A DNA stretch of 64,000 nt from a virus: positions 1 to 64,000 of IMG/VR virus record IMGVR_UViG_3300008954_000049. One strand, 5' to 3'. Under the pieces are notes generated by a model. It did not search any database. It saw only the letters and a list, made by a program, of their open reading frames with translations, and had not been told where the DNA came from. Of this stretch, positions 47,175-55,975 are shown one piece after another (position 1 is the stretch's first letter; the number at the start of each line of letters is the position of its first letter). The translations under genes and the position numbers were made by a program.

Positions 47175-50066
47175 ATGGGGGAGCGTGCCGCAGACCTCAG
47201 CCCGAGCCTCGGCTGGCCCGGTGGCCCTTGCCAGGTCGTCGAGCGCATCGAGGACGAGGTGCGCAGCCCCCGGCTGAAGCACGACCTGGCCGAGAAGGTC
47301 GAGCACGGCCGCAAGCTCACGAACCCCGAGGCCCGCAAGGTCTACGACCTGGAGCGCGAGAAGGGCGGCGGCATCTTCAAGCAGATGCAGATCACGCCCC
47401 ACGCGCAGTACCGGATGGACCAGCGGGGCATCACGGTCGGTGACCTGCGGGTCGCCCTGCGGAACTTCAGCAAGAAGCTCAACGACTGGAAGTCGCAGAA
47501 GTCCTGGCAGTGGAACGACTTTCAGCGGGCCACCAACTACGGCGAGCCCGTCGAGTGGGTGGACAAGACCATCGGCGACCTCCAGGTGGTCTTCGTCAAC
47601 GACCGGGGCGTCGCCCGTATCGTCTCGACGTTCTGGAAGGGGATGAAGGACCCCCGGCCGGAGATGTGCGGCCTGCACCCGCGACATGCGGGCATCCAGC
47701 CGGAGAAGGAGTTCGGGGTCCAGACGTGGACGAAGACCCCGTCCCCCACGAAGTCCGACACGGGCGACACCTCGGGGACGGGCAAGTACCCGACCCGTGG
47801 CCTGCCCTCCCCGCCCTGGTCGCGCAAGAAGCCGGTCGAAGGCCCCGTGACCTTCAACGTGCCTGGCGAGTCCGGCAGTGACTCCGGCGGCTCGATCCAC
47901 AAGGACAAGGCCCGGACGAAGGGCGTGCCTGGCGGTCAGTACGACGGCGGCAAGACCCACCCGACGACCCCGGCCCGGACGGAAGGCCCTGTCCGGCGGC
48001 CCGGCATGACGGCCGAGGGCGAGTTCGACGAGTTCGACGACGAGTGGTTGTTCCGCGAGGCCATCAGCTACAAGCCCCGCTACCGCTCGCCCCACCCCTC
48101 CGGCCAGCAGCGGGAGCGAGAGCAGAAGGCACAGGTCGCCCGGTACGACCGCAAGTGGTATCGGACGCACCGGGGGCCGAAGCTCCGCAAGGTGAAGCTC
48201 CGCCAGCGGCAGCTCCGCAACCACGGGATGTGGAACCAGCGCAAGGAGTGGCGGGAGGAGCTGCCGCAGCGGCACAAGCGGCGGCCTGGCGGCGGAGCCC
48301 GGAACATCGCCGAGCGCAGCAAGCGGCAGCGGGAGAAGGCGAAGAAGAGGGCATACGCCACCGTCGAGATCCCGTTCCTGCACTTCCCCACGGAGGAGTG
48401 GGGCGAGATCATCGAGGTGAGCCCGCTCGGCACCGTCCACATCGAGTGGGACGACGGTGACCGGGACACGGCGAGCCTCGGGACGTTCCTCGACGAGGCC
48501 GTCGTCGAAGACCCCGACGAGCTGTTCGCCTACCTCGACCAGGTGTTCGAGTTCGAGGGCGGCGAGGACGATCCCATCGTCGAGGACGACGACCTGTTCG
48601 ACACCTGGCTGACCCGGCTGGCCTACGCGGGCTTCCGGCTCAAGCGGCGGCCGACCAAGCGGCGTCGCAAGCAGCGAGGCATCGACAAGATCCGGGCAAA
48701 GATGCGCTACAAGCGCAACCGGATGAAGTCGCGGCAGCAGTCGCGCAAGCGGTACAAGCGGCTCAAGCGGAACCCGCAGTTCAAGAAGCAGCAGCAGATT
48801 CGCCGCAAGCACCCCGAGCGGTTCAAGATGCGGCTCGGTGAGGTGCTCACCGCCCCGGACATCGCGTTCGTGCTGGAGATCGGCCTCGGGGGCGACTTCG
48901 TGCGGACGGATGCACCCGAAGACGGCAACCTGGTGCTCGGCTACGTCCGCAACATCAGCGGCATGACCGGACTGGTCCACTTCTACCTGGTGGAGCCTGG
49001 CAGCCGGATGTTGCGCTCGATGCCCGTGCGCGAGTTCCTGGTGGTGGCCGGGTTCCTCTCGGAGGAGGACGAGGACGCCATGTTCGGCCTCATCGACGCC
49101 GAGGTCGGCATCGAGGCGTATGGCGACCCGGAGGAGATCGGCGACAGCCTGGTCAACCTCTACACCATCGAGTCGGAGTTCATGCACCCGACCGACAAGC
49201 GGTGGGGAGACGAGCCCCTCGACGACCAGCTCATCGACCCCGAGGACGACGACTTCTACTACGGGGCGGTCAACAAGCTCGCCTCCGAGGTGCTCGCCAC
49301 CTTCTTCCGCGAGCAGCGGCCCCCGGACATGGACCCGGACACGAAGTACGACCGGGGCACGCCGAAGAGCAAGGGCAAGCGGGACCGCAAGAAGAAGCCG
49401 GGCGACCCCGGCCTGCTCGGCCCGCACGAGGACCAGGTCAAGGGCGAGCCCGGCAGCCGGGTCCTGCCTGGTGAAGAGGCCGGGCACATCCAGCGGCAGG
49501 CGGCCCTCATCCGCGACATCCGCGAGGGCTGCGGCCCCGACCTGGTGGCCCGCAGCCGGGGCATCAAGCTCAGGCTCGCCCGCGTGGACTCGAAGAACGC
49601 CGTGTGGCTGTTCGACGTGCAGGGGTCGAAGGGCGCACACCGGGTCCGCCTCAAGGCGCTGCGCAAGGGCAACGTCCGCGACATGCGGAAGGCCCACGTC
49701 AAGGTGAGCTGCTCATGCCCCTTCTGGCAGTGGCAGGGGCCGGAGTTCCACGCGAAGCAGGGCGACTACCTCTACGGGCGGGCTCGTGGCCTGGCGACGA
49801 AGCCCAAGGTGAAGGACCCGAGCGGCCAGCACCGGGCCTGCAAGCACGTCCTGGCGGTGTTCGACCACGTCGTCTCGAAGCGGTGGGACATCCCGAAGTT
49901 CCGCAAGCGGATGGGGAGCGAGGGCCGGGACGGCCCCGATCTCCACTATCTAGCCGATACTCTGCGTCTGGGTGAGATGATCGCAGAGCACCCCGAGTTC
50001 GAGCAGAGCAGTCGTCGCGTGGCAGCTCGGTATCTTGCAGCACAGGAGGTGCTACGAGATGCCTGA
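47175..50066 (+). CDS. 963-aa protein with DUF4258-like, basic and SWIM zinc domains
   Basis: The N-terminus (ITPHAQYRMDQRGITVGDLR, VVFVNDRGVARIVSTFW) matches the DUF4258/RelE-like pattern H-x4-RM-x2-RG-I. Two very basic regions follow (residues 325-400 and 490-555; RRKQRGIDKIRAKMRYKRNR). Near 845-900 is a SWIM zinc motif: SCSCPF ... CKHVL. The last residues are SRRVAARYLAAQ, the shared motif. It may be an internal DNA-binding virion protein or an injected factor. The last 120 nt carry the 18-nt element seen at 40742. Confidence 0.65.
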   Translation: MGERAADLSPSLGWPGGPCQVVERIEDEVRSPRLKHDLAEKVEHGRKLTNPEARKVYDLEREKGGGIFKQMQITPHAQYRMDQRGITVGDLRVALRNFSKKLNDWKSQKSWQWNDFQRATNYGEPVEWVDKTIGDLQVVFVNDRGVARIVSTFWKGMKDPRPEMCGLHPRHAGIQPEKEFGVQTWTKTPSPTKSDTGDTSGTGKYPTRGLPSPPWSRKKPVEGPVTFNVPGESGSDSGGSIHKDKARTKGVPGGQYDGGKTHPTTPARTEGPVRRPGMTAEGEFDEFDDEWLFREAISYKPRYRSPHPSGQQREREQKAQVARYDRKWYRTHRGPKLRKVKLRQRQLRNHGMWNQRKEWREELPQRHKRRPGGGARNIAERSKRQREKAKKRAYATVEIPFLHFPTEEWGEIIEVSPLGTVHIEWDDGDRDTASLGTFLDEAVVEDPDELFAYLDQVFEFEGGEDDPIVEDDDLFDTWLTRLAYAGFRLKRRPTKRRRKQRGIDKIRAKMRYKRNRMKSRQQSRKRYKRLKRNPQFKKQQQIRRKHPERFKMRLGEVLTAPDIAFVLEIGLGGDFVRTDAPEDGNLVLGYVRNISGMTGLVHFYLVEPGSRMLRSMPVREFLVVAGFLSEEDEDAMFGLIDAEVGIEAYGDPEEIGDSLVNLYTIESEFMHPTDKRWGDEPLDDQLIDPEDDDFYYGAVNKLASEVLATFFREQRPPDMDPDTKYDRGTPKSKGKRDRKKKPGDPGLLGPHEDQVKGEPGSRVLPGEEAGHIQRQAALIRDIREGCGPDLVARSRGIKLRLARVDSKNAVWLFDVQGSKGAHRVRLKALRKGNVRDMRKAHVKVSCSCPFWQWQGPEFHAKQGDYLYGRARGLATKPKVKDPSGQHRACKHVLAVFDHVVSKRWDIPKFRKRMGSEGRDGPDLHYLADTLRLGEMIAEHPEFEQSSRRVAARYLAAQEVLRDA
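49943..49960 (+). repeat. CCACTATYTAGCCGATAC element, copy 2
   Basis: Inside the 3' end of the 963-aa gene, 99 nt before the start at 50059. It uses the rare codon CTA here, consistent with selection on the DNA sequence as well as the protein. Confidence 0.5.
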
Positions 50067-50460
50067 CTACGCCTACGAGTGCAGCGACAAGGAGTGCGGG
50101 ACCGCCTTCTTCCGAACCCTGTCCATCACGAACCGGAACGCCCCGCAGGTGTGCCCGGACTGCGAGGCCCCGGCCGAGAAGAAGATCGCCCCCGGCGTCG
50201 GCGGAGTCCTGCGGGGCGACGTGTGGCCCGGCAAGAACATCCAGGTGAAGCGCCAGATGGCCGAGCGGCGTGCTCGGGTCGGACAGCGCGAGCACCAGCT
50301 CAAGATGGACGGCCCGCAGTTCGGCCTGGCCCCCAACGTCGAAGGCGAGCGGGTGGACAACTGGACCGAGGCCGGGAAGCTGGCCGCCTCGAAGGGCAAG
50401 GACACCACCGAGTACGACAAGCGTGCTCGCGCGGCGAAGAACCGGGGTAAGCGCGCATGA
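50059..50460 (+). CDS. FmdB-type zinc-ribbon protein
   Basis: 133 aa. MPDYAYECSDKECGTAFFR and VCPDCEAPAEKKI fit the FmdB zinc ribbon (P-x-Y-x-Y-x-C, C-P-x-C). The rest is basic and may bind RNA or DNA. The start at 50059 has AGGAGG upstream and overlaps the previous gene by 8 nt. Such ribbons are common in phage virion clusters with unknown role. Confidence 0.65.
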   Translation: MPDYAYECSDKECGTAFFRTLSITNRNAPQVCPDCEAPAEKKIAPGVGGVLRGDVWPGKNIQVKRQMAERRARVGQREHQLKMDGPQFGLAPNVEGERVDNWTEAGKLAASKGKDTTEYDKRARAAKNRGKRA

Positions 50461-51668
50461 GTTCGCCCCTCCACACCTACGCCGGTCTGCTGGAGAGGTC
50501 GAAGAACCTCGTCCACGCCTACGTGCGCGACCAGGCGGAGGTGGTGGGCTACCAGTTCTGGGGTGCCGACACGGTGGACAACGCCTACGGCGACCCGCTG
50601 GACAGCGGTGTGGGCGGCACGGGTCGGGCGGCCCTGTTCACGGTCAACCGGGGAGCGAGCTTCCGCTCGCCCACCCTCCGCCGCAAGCGGCTCGGCCTCA
50701 TCGAGGAGGTCAGGCGGGGCACGACCCACCTGCTGTACGACGTGGAGGACTACATCGGTGCGGGCGTTCCCCTGGAGCCCGACACCGGCTGGATGTTCCT
50801 GCGGGCGCAGGAGAACCGGAACGGCATCGGCCTCCTCCAGAACCTCGGCATCCCCGAGACGACGGTCACGCTGGCCGCCGTGGGGGCCGGGGACGAGCTG
50901 GTCATCAAGGGCCTGATCTTCCAGTTCCAGGCCGGGGCCAACAACATCGCGGGTCGGACGGGTGTCCCGGCCGACGAGTTCATCATCGGGCTCGGTGCGG
51001 GCGACAACGACGCGGCAGCGAACCTGACGGCGGCCTTGAACGACGCGGCCGATGTCGGTGCGCAGCTCGACCTGGCAGCCCCGGCGGGCTACCACACCTT
51101 CGCGACGAACCCCGGTGCGCCCTCGGCGGTGGTGGTCATCCAGCCGGAGGACGGGACCCCGGCCCTGGTGCCCGGCAGCGTGGCGGCCTTCACGATCACG
51201 ACGGCCGACGCCCCGCGCATCGCCCTGGACGCCGCCTCGGTGGCAGCCGGGACGCTGGTGGCGGTCGCCAACGCGAACGACCCGGTCCTCGGGCCGGTCT
51301 ACTGCGTCCCCCCGGCAGCCTTCTTCGGCACCCGCGAGCCGAGCTTCTCGCTCCAGGGCACCGCGCCTTCAAGCACAGCGAGTGTCGCAGGCGCTCCGCC
51401 GGACCTCAGCGAGGATCTGACGCTGGCCGGGCCGAGGGCTCTGTTCCTGGTGTTCCCGAAGCAGCTCAAGGAGCTGGCCGTCCGCAACCTGTCGGCGGTG
51501 AACCTGCTCGTCTCCTTCGGTCCGTACCAGATGATGCGCAACATCCCGGCCGGTGACTTCCTCACGCTGATGGACGGGACCACGAAGTTCGTGTGCCTGG
51601 CCTGCCCTGACGGAGTGGCCGGAGCTGCCTTCTCGCTGCACGGCGTGGTCGCCGGGGAGTCGGTCTGA
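50457..51668 (+). CDS. Virion-region protein, paralogue A with inserted domain
   Basis: 403 aa. Residues 1-133 and 290-403 align well with the next protein (YAGLLER, YQFWGAD, LFTVNR, WMFLRAQENRNGIGLL; then VYCVPPAAFF, LFLVFP, AVRNL). Between them is an insert of about 150 residues with a beta/alpha/beta domain (DELVIKGLIFQFQAGANN, AAANLTAALNDAAD). It overlaps both neighbours. It is probably a structural protein of head or tail. Confidence 0.6.
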   Translation: MSSPLHTYAGLLERSKNLVHAYVRDQAEVVGYQFWGADTVDNAYGDPLDSGVGGTGRAALFTVNRGASFRSPTLRRKRLGLIEEVRRGTTHLLYDVEDYIGAGVPLEPDTGWMFLRAQENRNGIGLLQNLGIPETTVTLAAVGAGDELVIKGLIFQFQAGANNIAGRTGVPADEFIIGLGAGDNDAAANLTAALNDAADVGAQLDLAAPAGYHTFATNPGAPSAVVVIQPEDGTPALVPGSVAAFTITTADAPRIALDAASVAAGTLVAVANANDPVLGPVYCVPPAAFFGTREPSFSLQGTAPSSTASVAGAPPDLSEDLTLAGPRALFLVFPKQLKELAVRNLSAVNLLVSFGPYQMMRNIPAGDFLTLMDGTTKFVCLACPDGVAGAAFSLHGVVAGESV

Positions 51669-52450
51669 TGGCGAATCCCTTCCACAACTACGCAGGGCTG
51701 CTGGAGCGGGCTCCACACCTGATCCACACGTACCTGCCCAATGACCCGGCGGTCGTGGCCTACCAGTTCTGGGGCGCACAGACCCCCGACGACGCCTACG
51801 GCAACCCGGCGGCGAGCGGCGTGGGTGGTGGTGGTGCGAACGCGATGTTCACGGTGAACCGCGACACGAAGTTCATCTCGCCCGCCCTGCGACGCAGGGG
51901 CCTGGGCCGGGTGGATGAGAACCTTCGCGGAACCACGCACGCGATGTTCGACATGGACGACTACGTCGCCCCCGCTGGCGGGCTCCCGCCGGACGAGGGG
52001 TGGTTGTTCTTGCGCGTGCAGGAGAACCGCAACGGCGTCGGGCTGCTGACCGTTCCTGGTCCGCTCCCGGTGCTCGGGGCGATCTACGTCGTTCCTCCCG
52101 CTGCGATGCACGCCCTGCCGAAGCCGACCTTCACCCTCCAGGGGATCGCCCCCTCGGCGGTGGTCGGTGTTGCGGCGGGTGCCGTGCCCCCCTTCGACGA
52201 AGACCTGACGACGGCGGCACCCCGCCCGCTCTACCTGGTCTTCCCCGTCCCGATGGTGGAGTTCACGCTCCGCAACCTGGACGGGGCGAAGGATCTTCTC
52301 GTCGCCCTCGGCCCGAACCAGATCATGCAGACGGTCGCTGCGGGTGATGAGGTGCAGATCTACTCGGGGTCCACGAAGGGCGTGGTCCTTGCCACAGCGG
52401 CGGCCGGTGGCTGTCCGTACTCGATCCACGGAGTTCTGGGCCGAGGTTGA
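51668..52450 (+). CDS. Virion-region protein, paralogue B
   Basis: 260 aa, homologous to the preceding protein but without its insert, starting on the last base of the previous stop. Shared blocks: NYAGLLERAPHLIHTY, VVAYQFWGAQ, MFTVNR, GWLFLRVQENRNG, YLVFPVPMVEFTLRNL. A tandem duplication followed by domain gain or loss is likely. Confidence 0.6.
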   Translation: MANPFHNYAGLLERAPHLIHTYLPNDPAVVAYQFWGAQTPDDAYGNPAASGVGGGGANAMFTVNRDTKFISPALRRRGLGRVDENLRGTTHAMFDMDDYVAPAGGLPPDEGWLFLRVQENRNGVGLLTVPGPLPVLGAIYVVPPAAMHALPKPTFTLQGIAPSAVVGVAAGAVPPFDEDLTTAAPRPLYLVFPVPMVEFTLRNLDGAKDLLVALGPNQIMQTVAAGDEVQIYSGSTKGVVLATAAAGGCPYSIHGVLGRG

Positions 52451-52481
52451 ATAGTTCCTCTATAGCCGGGGAGAAGTAGGC
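52451..52481 (+). promoter_or_regulatory. Two-box late element, copy 6
   Basis: ATAGTTCC-TCTATA (box A 52459-52464) and GTAGGC (box B 52476-52481), 17 nt apart, 51 nt before the start at 52532. Confidence 0.55.
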
Positions 52482-52531
52482 GAGGGTGCTCTGCCTGCGA
52501 CTGGTTCTGGAGCCCACACGGAGAGTCGATC

Positions 52532-53878
52532 ATGCCGTTCATCTGCCTGGCAAACGCAAACGTCCCCGAGGGCGTCCTCCAGATCACGGACCTGTGGCCG
52601 AACGTGTCGCAGCACAACAACCCGACCTTCCCGGCCGGGCAGAACCGCTACCTGCGGCGTCCGGTGCTGGACGCCCCGGCGGTCCATCTGGTGACGGGGG
52701 TCGTGGCGGGTGCTCCGGCGGTCGCCAACCTCCAGAACTTCGACGGCCTCGGGGCCTACCTGGTGGACAAGGTCGAGCCGGGGGCGCTGGAGCAGGCGAC
52801 GGCGAACATCACCCTCGCGGTGAACCCGAACGCCCTCGACCGCATCGTCATCGACGGCGTGATCTACATCGAGTTCTCGGCGGGCGCGACGGACGCGACC
52901 ACGGCCGGAACCGTGGGCGACCCCTTCATCTGCCAGATCCAGGGCACGGCGGCCCTCACGGCGGTCGAGCTGGTCAACAACGTGATCAACGCGGCGGCGG
53001 CCAAGGTCACGATGCGCGGCCTCAACGGCAACATCTACGTCCTCGGCACGGCTCCGGGTGCCGGTGTCGTCCAGCTCGACGCGGTGTTCGACACGGGCGG
53101 CGGTGAGAACAACCAGCTCGGCAACACGGGTGACCTGACCCTCGCCCTGGCGGGCGTCGGTGCGGCCACCCGGATCACCCTGCCGGTCCCGAACCGGCTG
53201 GCCCGGACCAACGAGGCCTGGACGGCGGCGAACATCGCCGCGACCACGGCGGCCATCATGGCGGCGGTGGACGCGGGCACGGCCAACATGAACCTGGCGG
53301 CCATCGTCGCGCTGCTCACGGCGAACGCCGGGGCGGACCTGACGGGCGCGGCGGCCACGAGCGGCTCGGTCGGCACGGTGCTGGAGTTCCTCTCGGTGCT
53401 CGCGGGCCGCACCTACCGCCTCCCGGCGGCGGGGCTGAAGTTCACGGCCGTCACGGCCCCCGACCAGGCCCACATCTGGTCGAACACGCTGCGCGGCAGC
53501 TTCACCACGCCCAACACCACCTGGGACACCGACATGGATTCCGGGGAGTGGGGGGCCACGACCGCCGACGTGAAGTGGCTGAAGACCAGCGGCGGCAACA
53601 ACAAGCCGATCTTCAACGCGGGCGGCGGCGGCGACGTGGTGAACAACGAGATCGGCGATGCTCGCGACACGCTGGACTCGACCCACTTCCAGGCGTCGAT
53701 CAACACCGGGCAGCTCGCCCAGTTCGCGGCGGGCGTCAACCTGTTCCCCGACCCCGACGTGCAGGCCTTCGTGGACCGTCGCTCGGCCCTGAGCCCGCTC
53801 GCGCTCCAGCGGCAGGCACCGCTGCTCAACCAGCGTCTCGTCACCGTCTACGACGATGACGGCACGCTTCTCGTCTGA
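52532..53878 (+). CDS. Virion protein of a tandem paralogue trio, member 1
   Basis: 448 aa, GGAGAG upstream. It shares the frame of the next two proteins: DLWPNVSQ, LGAYLVDKV, then ...LLTANAGADLTGAAATSGSV-type block and EFLSVLAGRTYRLP. An extra domain (residues about 90-210) with IVIDGVIYIEFSAGA and ALTAVELVNNVINAAAAK resembles the insert in paralogue A at 50457. Probably a virion structural protein; its copies may form different rings or layers. Confidence 0.62.
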   Translation: MPFICLANANVPEGVLQITDLWPNVSQHNNPTFPAGQNRYLRRPVLDAPAVHLVTGVVAGAPAVANLQNFDGLGAYLVDKVEPGALEQATANITLAVNPNALDRIVIDGVIYIEFSAGATDATTAGTVGDPFICQIQGTAALTAVELVNNVINAAAAKVTMRGLNGNIYVLGTAPGAGVVQLDAVFDTGGGENNQLGNTGDLTLALAGVGAATRITLPVPNRLARTNEAWTAANIAATTAAIMAAVDAGTANMNLAAIVALLTANAGADLTGAAATSGSVGTVLEFLSVLAGRTYRLPAAGLKFTAVTAPDQAHIWSNTLRGSFTTPNTTWDTDMDSGEWGATTADVKWLKTSGGNNKPIFNAGGGGDVVNNEIGDARDTLDSTHFQASINTGQLAQFAAGVNLFPDPDVQAFVDRRSALSPLALQRQAPLLNQRLVTVYDDDGTLLV

Positions 53879-53893
53879 CTCTGGAGGACCCTG

Positions 53894-54820
53894 ATGGCCC
53901 GCGCCTACATCGTGCTCGCACGGAACGACCTGGACGACTCCCTCCTCCAGGTGCTCGACCTTCGCCCGAACGCCTCGCAGTTCTCGCCCGCCTACGACGG
54001 GCAGGACAACGTGCAGACGCACTACTCGACGCACTACCTGCTCGACGGCGTGAACGCCGCCGTCGCGACGGTGGCCGGTGCGGGCGGTGGTGCGTCTCTC
54101 GACACCGCCGCCGTGACCTACGGCCTGTCGGCCTACCTCCTCGACCACGTCGAGGACACGGGCGGCAACGAGTCGCTGACGGCGGCCGAGGCGGTGGCGA
54201 TCTCCGGCCTCATCGAGGCGGACGTGGCGGCCGGTGTCGCGCTGACGCTGGCCCGGATCAACGTCCACATCAACAACCCGGCGGGCGTCGCGGGCTCCGA
54301 CCTCGACGGCACGCTCGGCAACTCGACCGGCACGGTCGAGGAGATCCTGCGCATCCTGGCGGGTGAGCGGTGGCGTCTCCCGGCGGCGTCGCAGGTTCGG
54401 ACGAACCCCGGTCTGTTCGACGCGGTGGTCCGGGGCGCGTTCGTCACGGCCGCCAACGTCGAGCTGCCCGACAGCGTCCGCACGACGCAGACGGCCGCTC
54501 GTGCCCTGCGCGGCCGGTCGTCCACGTCGCCCTTCCCGTACATCCGCCCCGGCGAGCCCCGCCAGGCGGCCGTGCAGACGGGCCTTCAGGACACGAACTT
54601 CAACGACGTGCGCCAGGTGGTGGACACGGGCCACCTGCACCTGTCCGCGACGGACGGGGTGCTGGCCGAGCTGAAGGACGCCACCTTCACGTTCCTGAAC
54701 CCGGCGTTCACCTACGGCGGTGGTGCTACCCCGGCGCAGACCATCGCTGCCGCCAACGTCCCCGCGACGGGTGTCGCACGGGCCGTCGTCGTGTACGACG
54801 TGCTCGGCAACGTCATCTGA
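53894..54820 (+). CDS. Virion protein, paralogue trio member 2
   Basis: 308 aa, TGGAGG upstream. Shared blocks: VLDLRPNASQF, YGLSAYLLDHVE, GVAGSDLDGTLGNSTGTV with EEILRILAGERWRLP, and C-terminal VVVYDVLGNVI. It lacks the extra domain of member 1. Confidence 0.62.
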   Translation: MARAYIVLARNDLDDSLLQVLDLRPNASQFSPAYDGQDNVQTHYSTHYLLDGVNAAVATVAGAGGGASLDTAAVTYGLSAYLLDHVEDTGGNESLTAAEAVAISGLIEADVAAGVALTLARINVHINNPAGVAGSDLDGTLGNSTGTVEEILRILAGERWRLPAASQVRTNPGLFDAVVRGAFVTAANVELPDSVRTTQTAARALRGRSSTSPFPYIRPGEPRQAAVQTGLQDTNFNDVRQVVDTGHLHLSATDGVLAELKDATFTFLNPAFTYGGGATPAQTIAAANVPATGVARAVVVYDVLGNVI

Positions 54821-54843
54821 GCTGAACCCGGAGGAACTTCACA

Positions 54844-55812
54844 ATGGCGAATCGCGTCTTCATCATCCCTCGGCGGAACGATCTCGTCGGCGTGGGGATT
54901 CACCTCAACGATCTTCACCCCAACGCGGGCCAGAAGAACGGCGTCTACGACGGCACGCACCAGAACGTCTATCTCGCGGAGATGATCGGCGTTCCGGGGG
55001 CGACCGTCGTCAACGGCCTGGCCTACGTGAGCGGCTCCAAGGAGACCACCTTGGCCGCCGCCCACAACTTCATCGACGACCGCACGTCCGTCGCCGCAGG
55101 CGGCAACAACGTGCAGGCCACCCAGCAGACGGCCTTCGGCCTGGCGGCCTACATCATGGACCGCATCGACCCCGGTGGTGCGGGTGGTGCGGGCACCAAC
55201 CCGATCGCGTTCGCCAACGCCAACGCGCTCGCCATCGACATCATGCAGGCGGCTGCGGCGGGCAACGCGCTCACCCTGGCGGCGATCAACGTCATCCTGT
55301 CGGCGGTCGTGGCGAACACCGACCTGGACGGGGCGGCGGCCACCTCCGACTCCTTCGGGTCGGTCGAGGACATCCTGCGCATCCTGGCGGGCGAGATCTA
55401 CCGGGTCCCGCTCCTGACCATCGTCGGTGACGACACGGGCGGCACGTCGGACTTCCTCGGCCTCGTGGCCCGGCAGGCCATCGTCGCGGCGCAGCTCGTG
55501 ACGGACGTGACCACCTACGGCCAGTTCTACGCCTCCGGGGACTTCCTCGCGGCGGACGACGCGGGCTACCAGGCCCGGCCGACCCTGGTGCGGACCGGGG
55601 CGTTCAACCTGTCGGTGGCCTCGGGCGTCATCTCGGGCCTCGCGGCGGCTCCGGGCATCACGCTGCTGAACACCAACAACCACGCCTACGCGGCGGCCGA
55701 CGTGCTGGCCTGGCGGCCCCGCGCGACGTACCTGGATCAGACCGTCGTCCCGGCCACGGGCATCGCCCCGGCCATCGCGGCCTACGACCACCTCGGCAAC
55801 AACCTCGCCTGA
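54844..55812 (+). CDS. Virion protein, paralogue trio member 3
   Basis: 322 aa, CGGAGG upstream. Blocks HLNDLHPNAGQ, FGLAAYIMDRID, VVANTDLDGAAATSDSFGSV, EDILRILAGEIYRVP and IAAYDHLGNNL match members 1 and 2. It is followed by a strong terminator, closing this operon. Confidence 0.62.
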   Translation: MANRVFIIPRRNDLVGVGIHLNDLHPNAGQKNGVYDGTHQNVYLAEMIGVPGATVVNGLAYVSGSKETTLAAAHNFIDDRTSVAAGGNNVQATQQTAFGLAAYIMDRIDPGGAGGAGTNPIAFANANALAIDIMQAAAAGNALTLAAINVILSAVVANTDLDGAAATSDSFGSVEDILRILAGEIYRVPLLTIVGDDTGGTSDFLGLVARQAIVAAQLVTDVTTYGQFYASGDFLAADDAGYQARPTLVRTGAFNLSVASGVISGLAAAPGITLLNTNNHAYAAADVLAWRPRATYLDQTVVPATGIAPAIAAYDHLGNNLA

Positions 55813-55846
55813 TCGACAGCGGGTCGCCATCCCGCTCCTCCATGTG

Positions 55847-55887
55847 ACGACCCGCAGGCCTGCCCGGTCTGCGGGTCGTTGCGTTTC
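55847..55887 (+). terminator. Intrinsic terminator after the paralogue trio
   Basis: ACGACCCGCAG (55847-55857) pairs perfectly with CTGCGGGTCGT (55869-55879) around an 11-nt loop, followed by TGCGTTTC. Confidence 0.8.
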
Positions 55888-55897
55888 TGGTCCTGCG

Positions 55898-55928
55898 GTC
55901 GTCTGCCTATAGCCTCCGGTGGGTAGAG
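55898..55928 (+). promoter_or_regulatory. Two-box late element, copy 7
   Basis: GGTCGTCTG-CCTATA (box A 55906-55911) and GTAGAG (box B 55923-55928), 17 nt apart, directly after a terminator and 48 nt before the start at 55976. It is closest to the consensus. Confidence 0.65.
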
Positions 55929-55975
55929 CTGAACTACCTCCCCGCGATCGGGGATGGACGATGCAGGAGCACGAC

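Noticed and set aside
15241-55928. T7-like RNA polymerase promoters
   Set aside because: CCTATAG recalls CACTATAG, but the conserved block is short, a second box at fixed spacing exists, and no single-subunit RNA polymerase gene is in the window.
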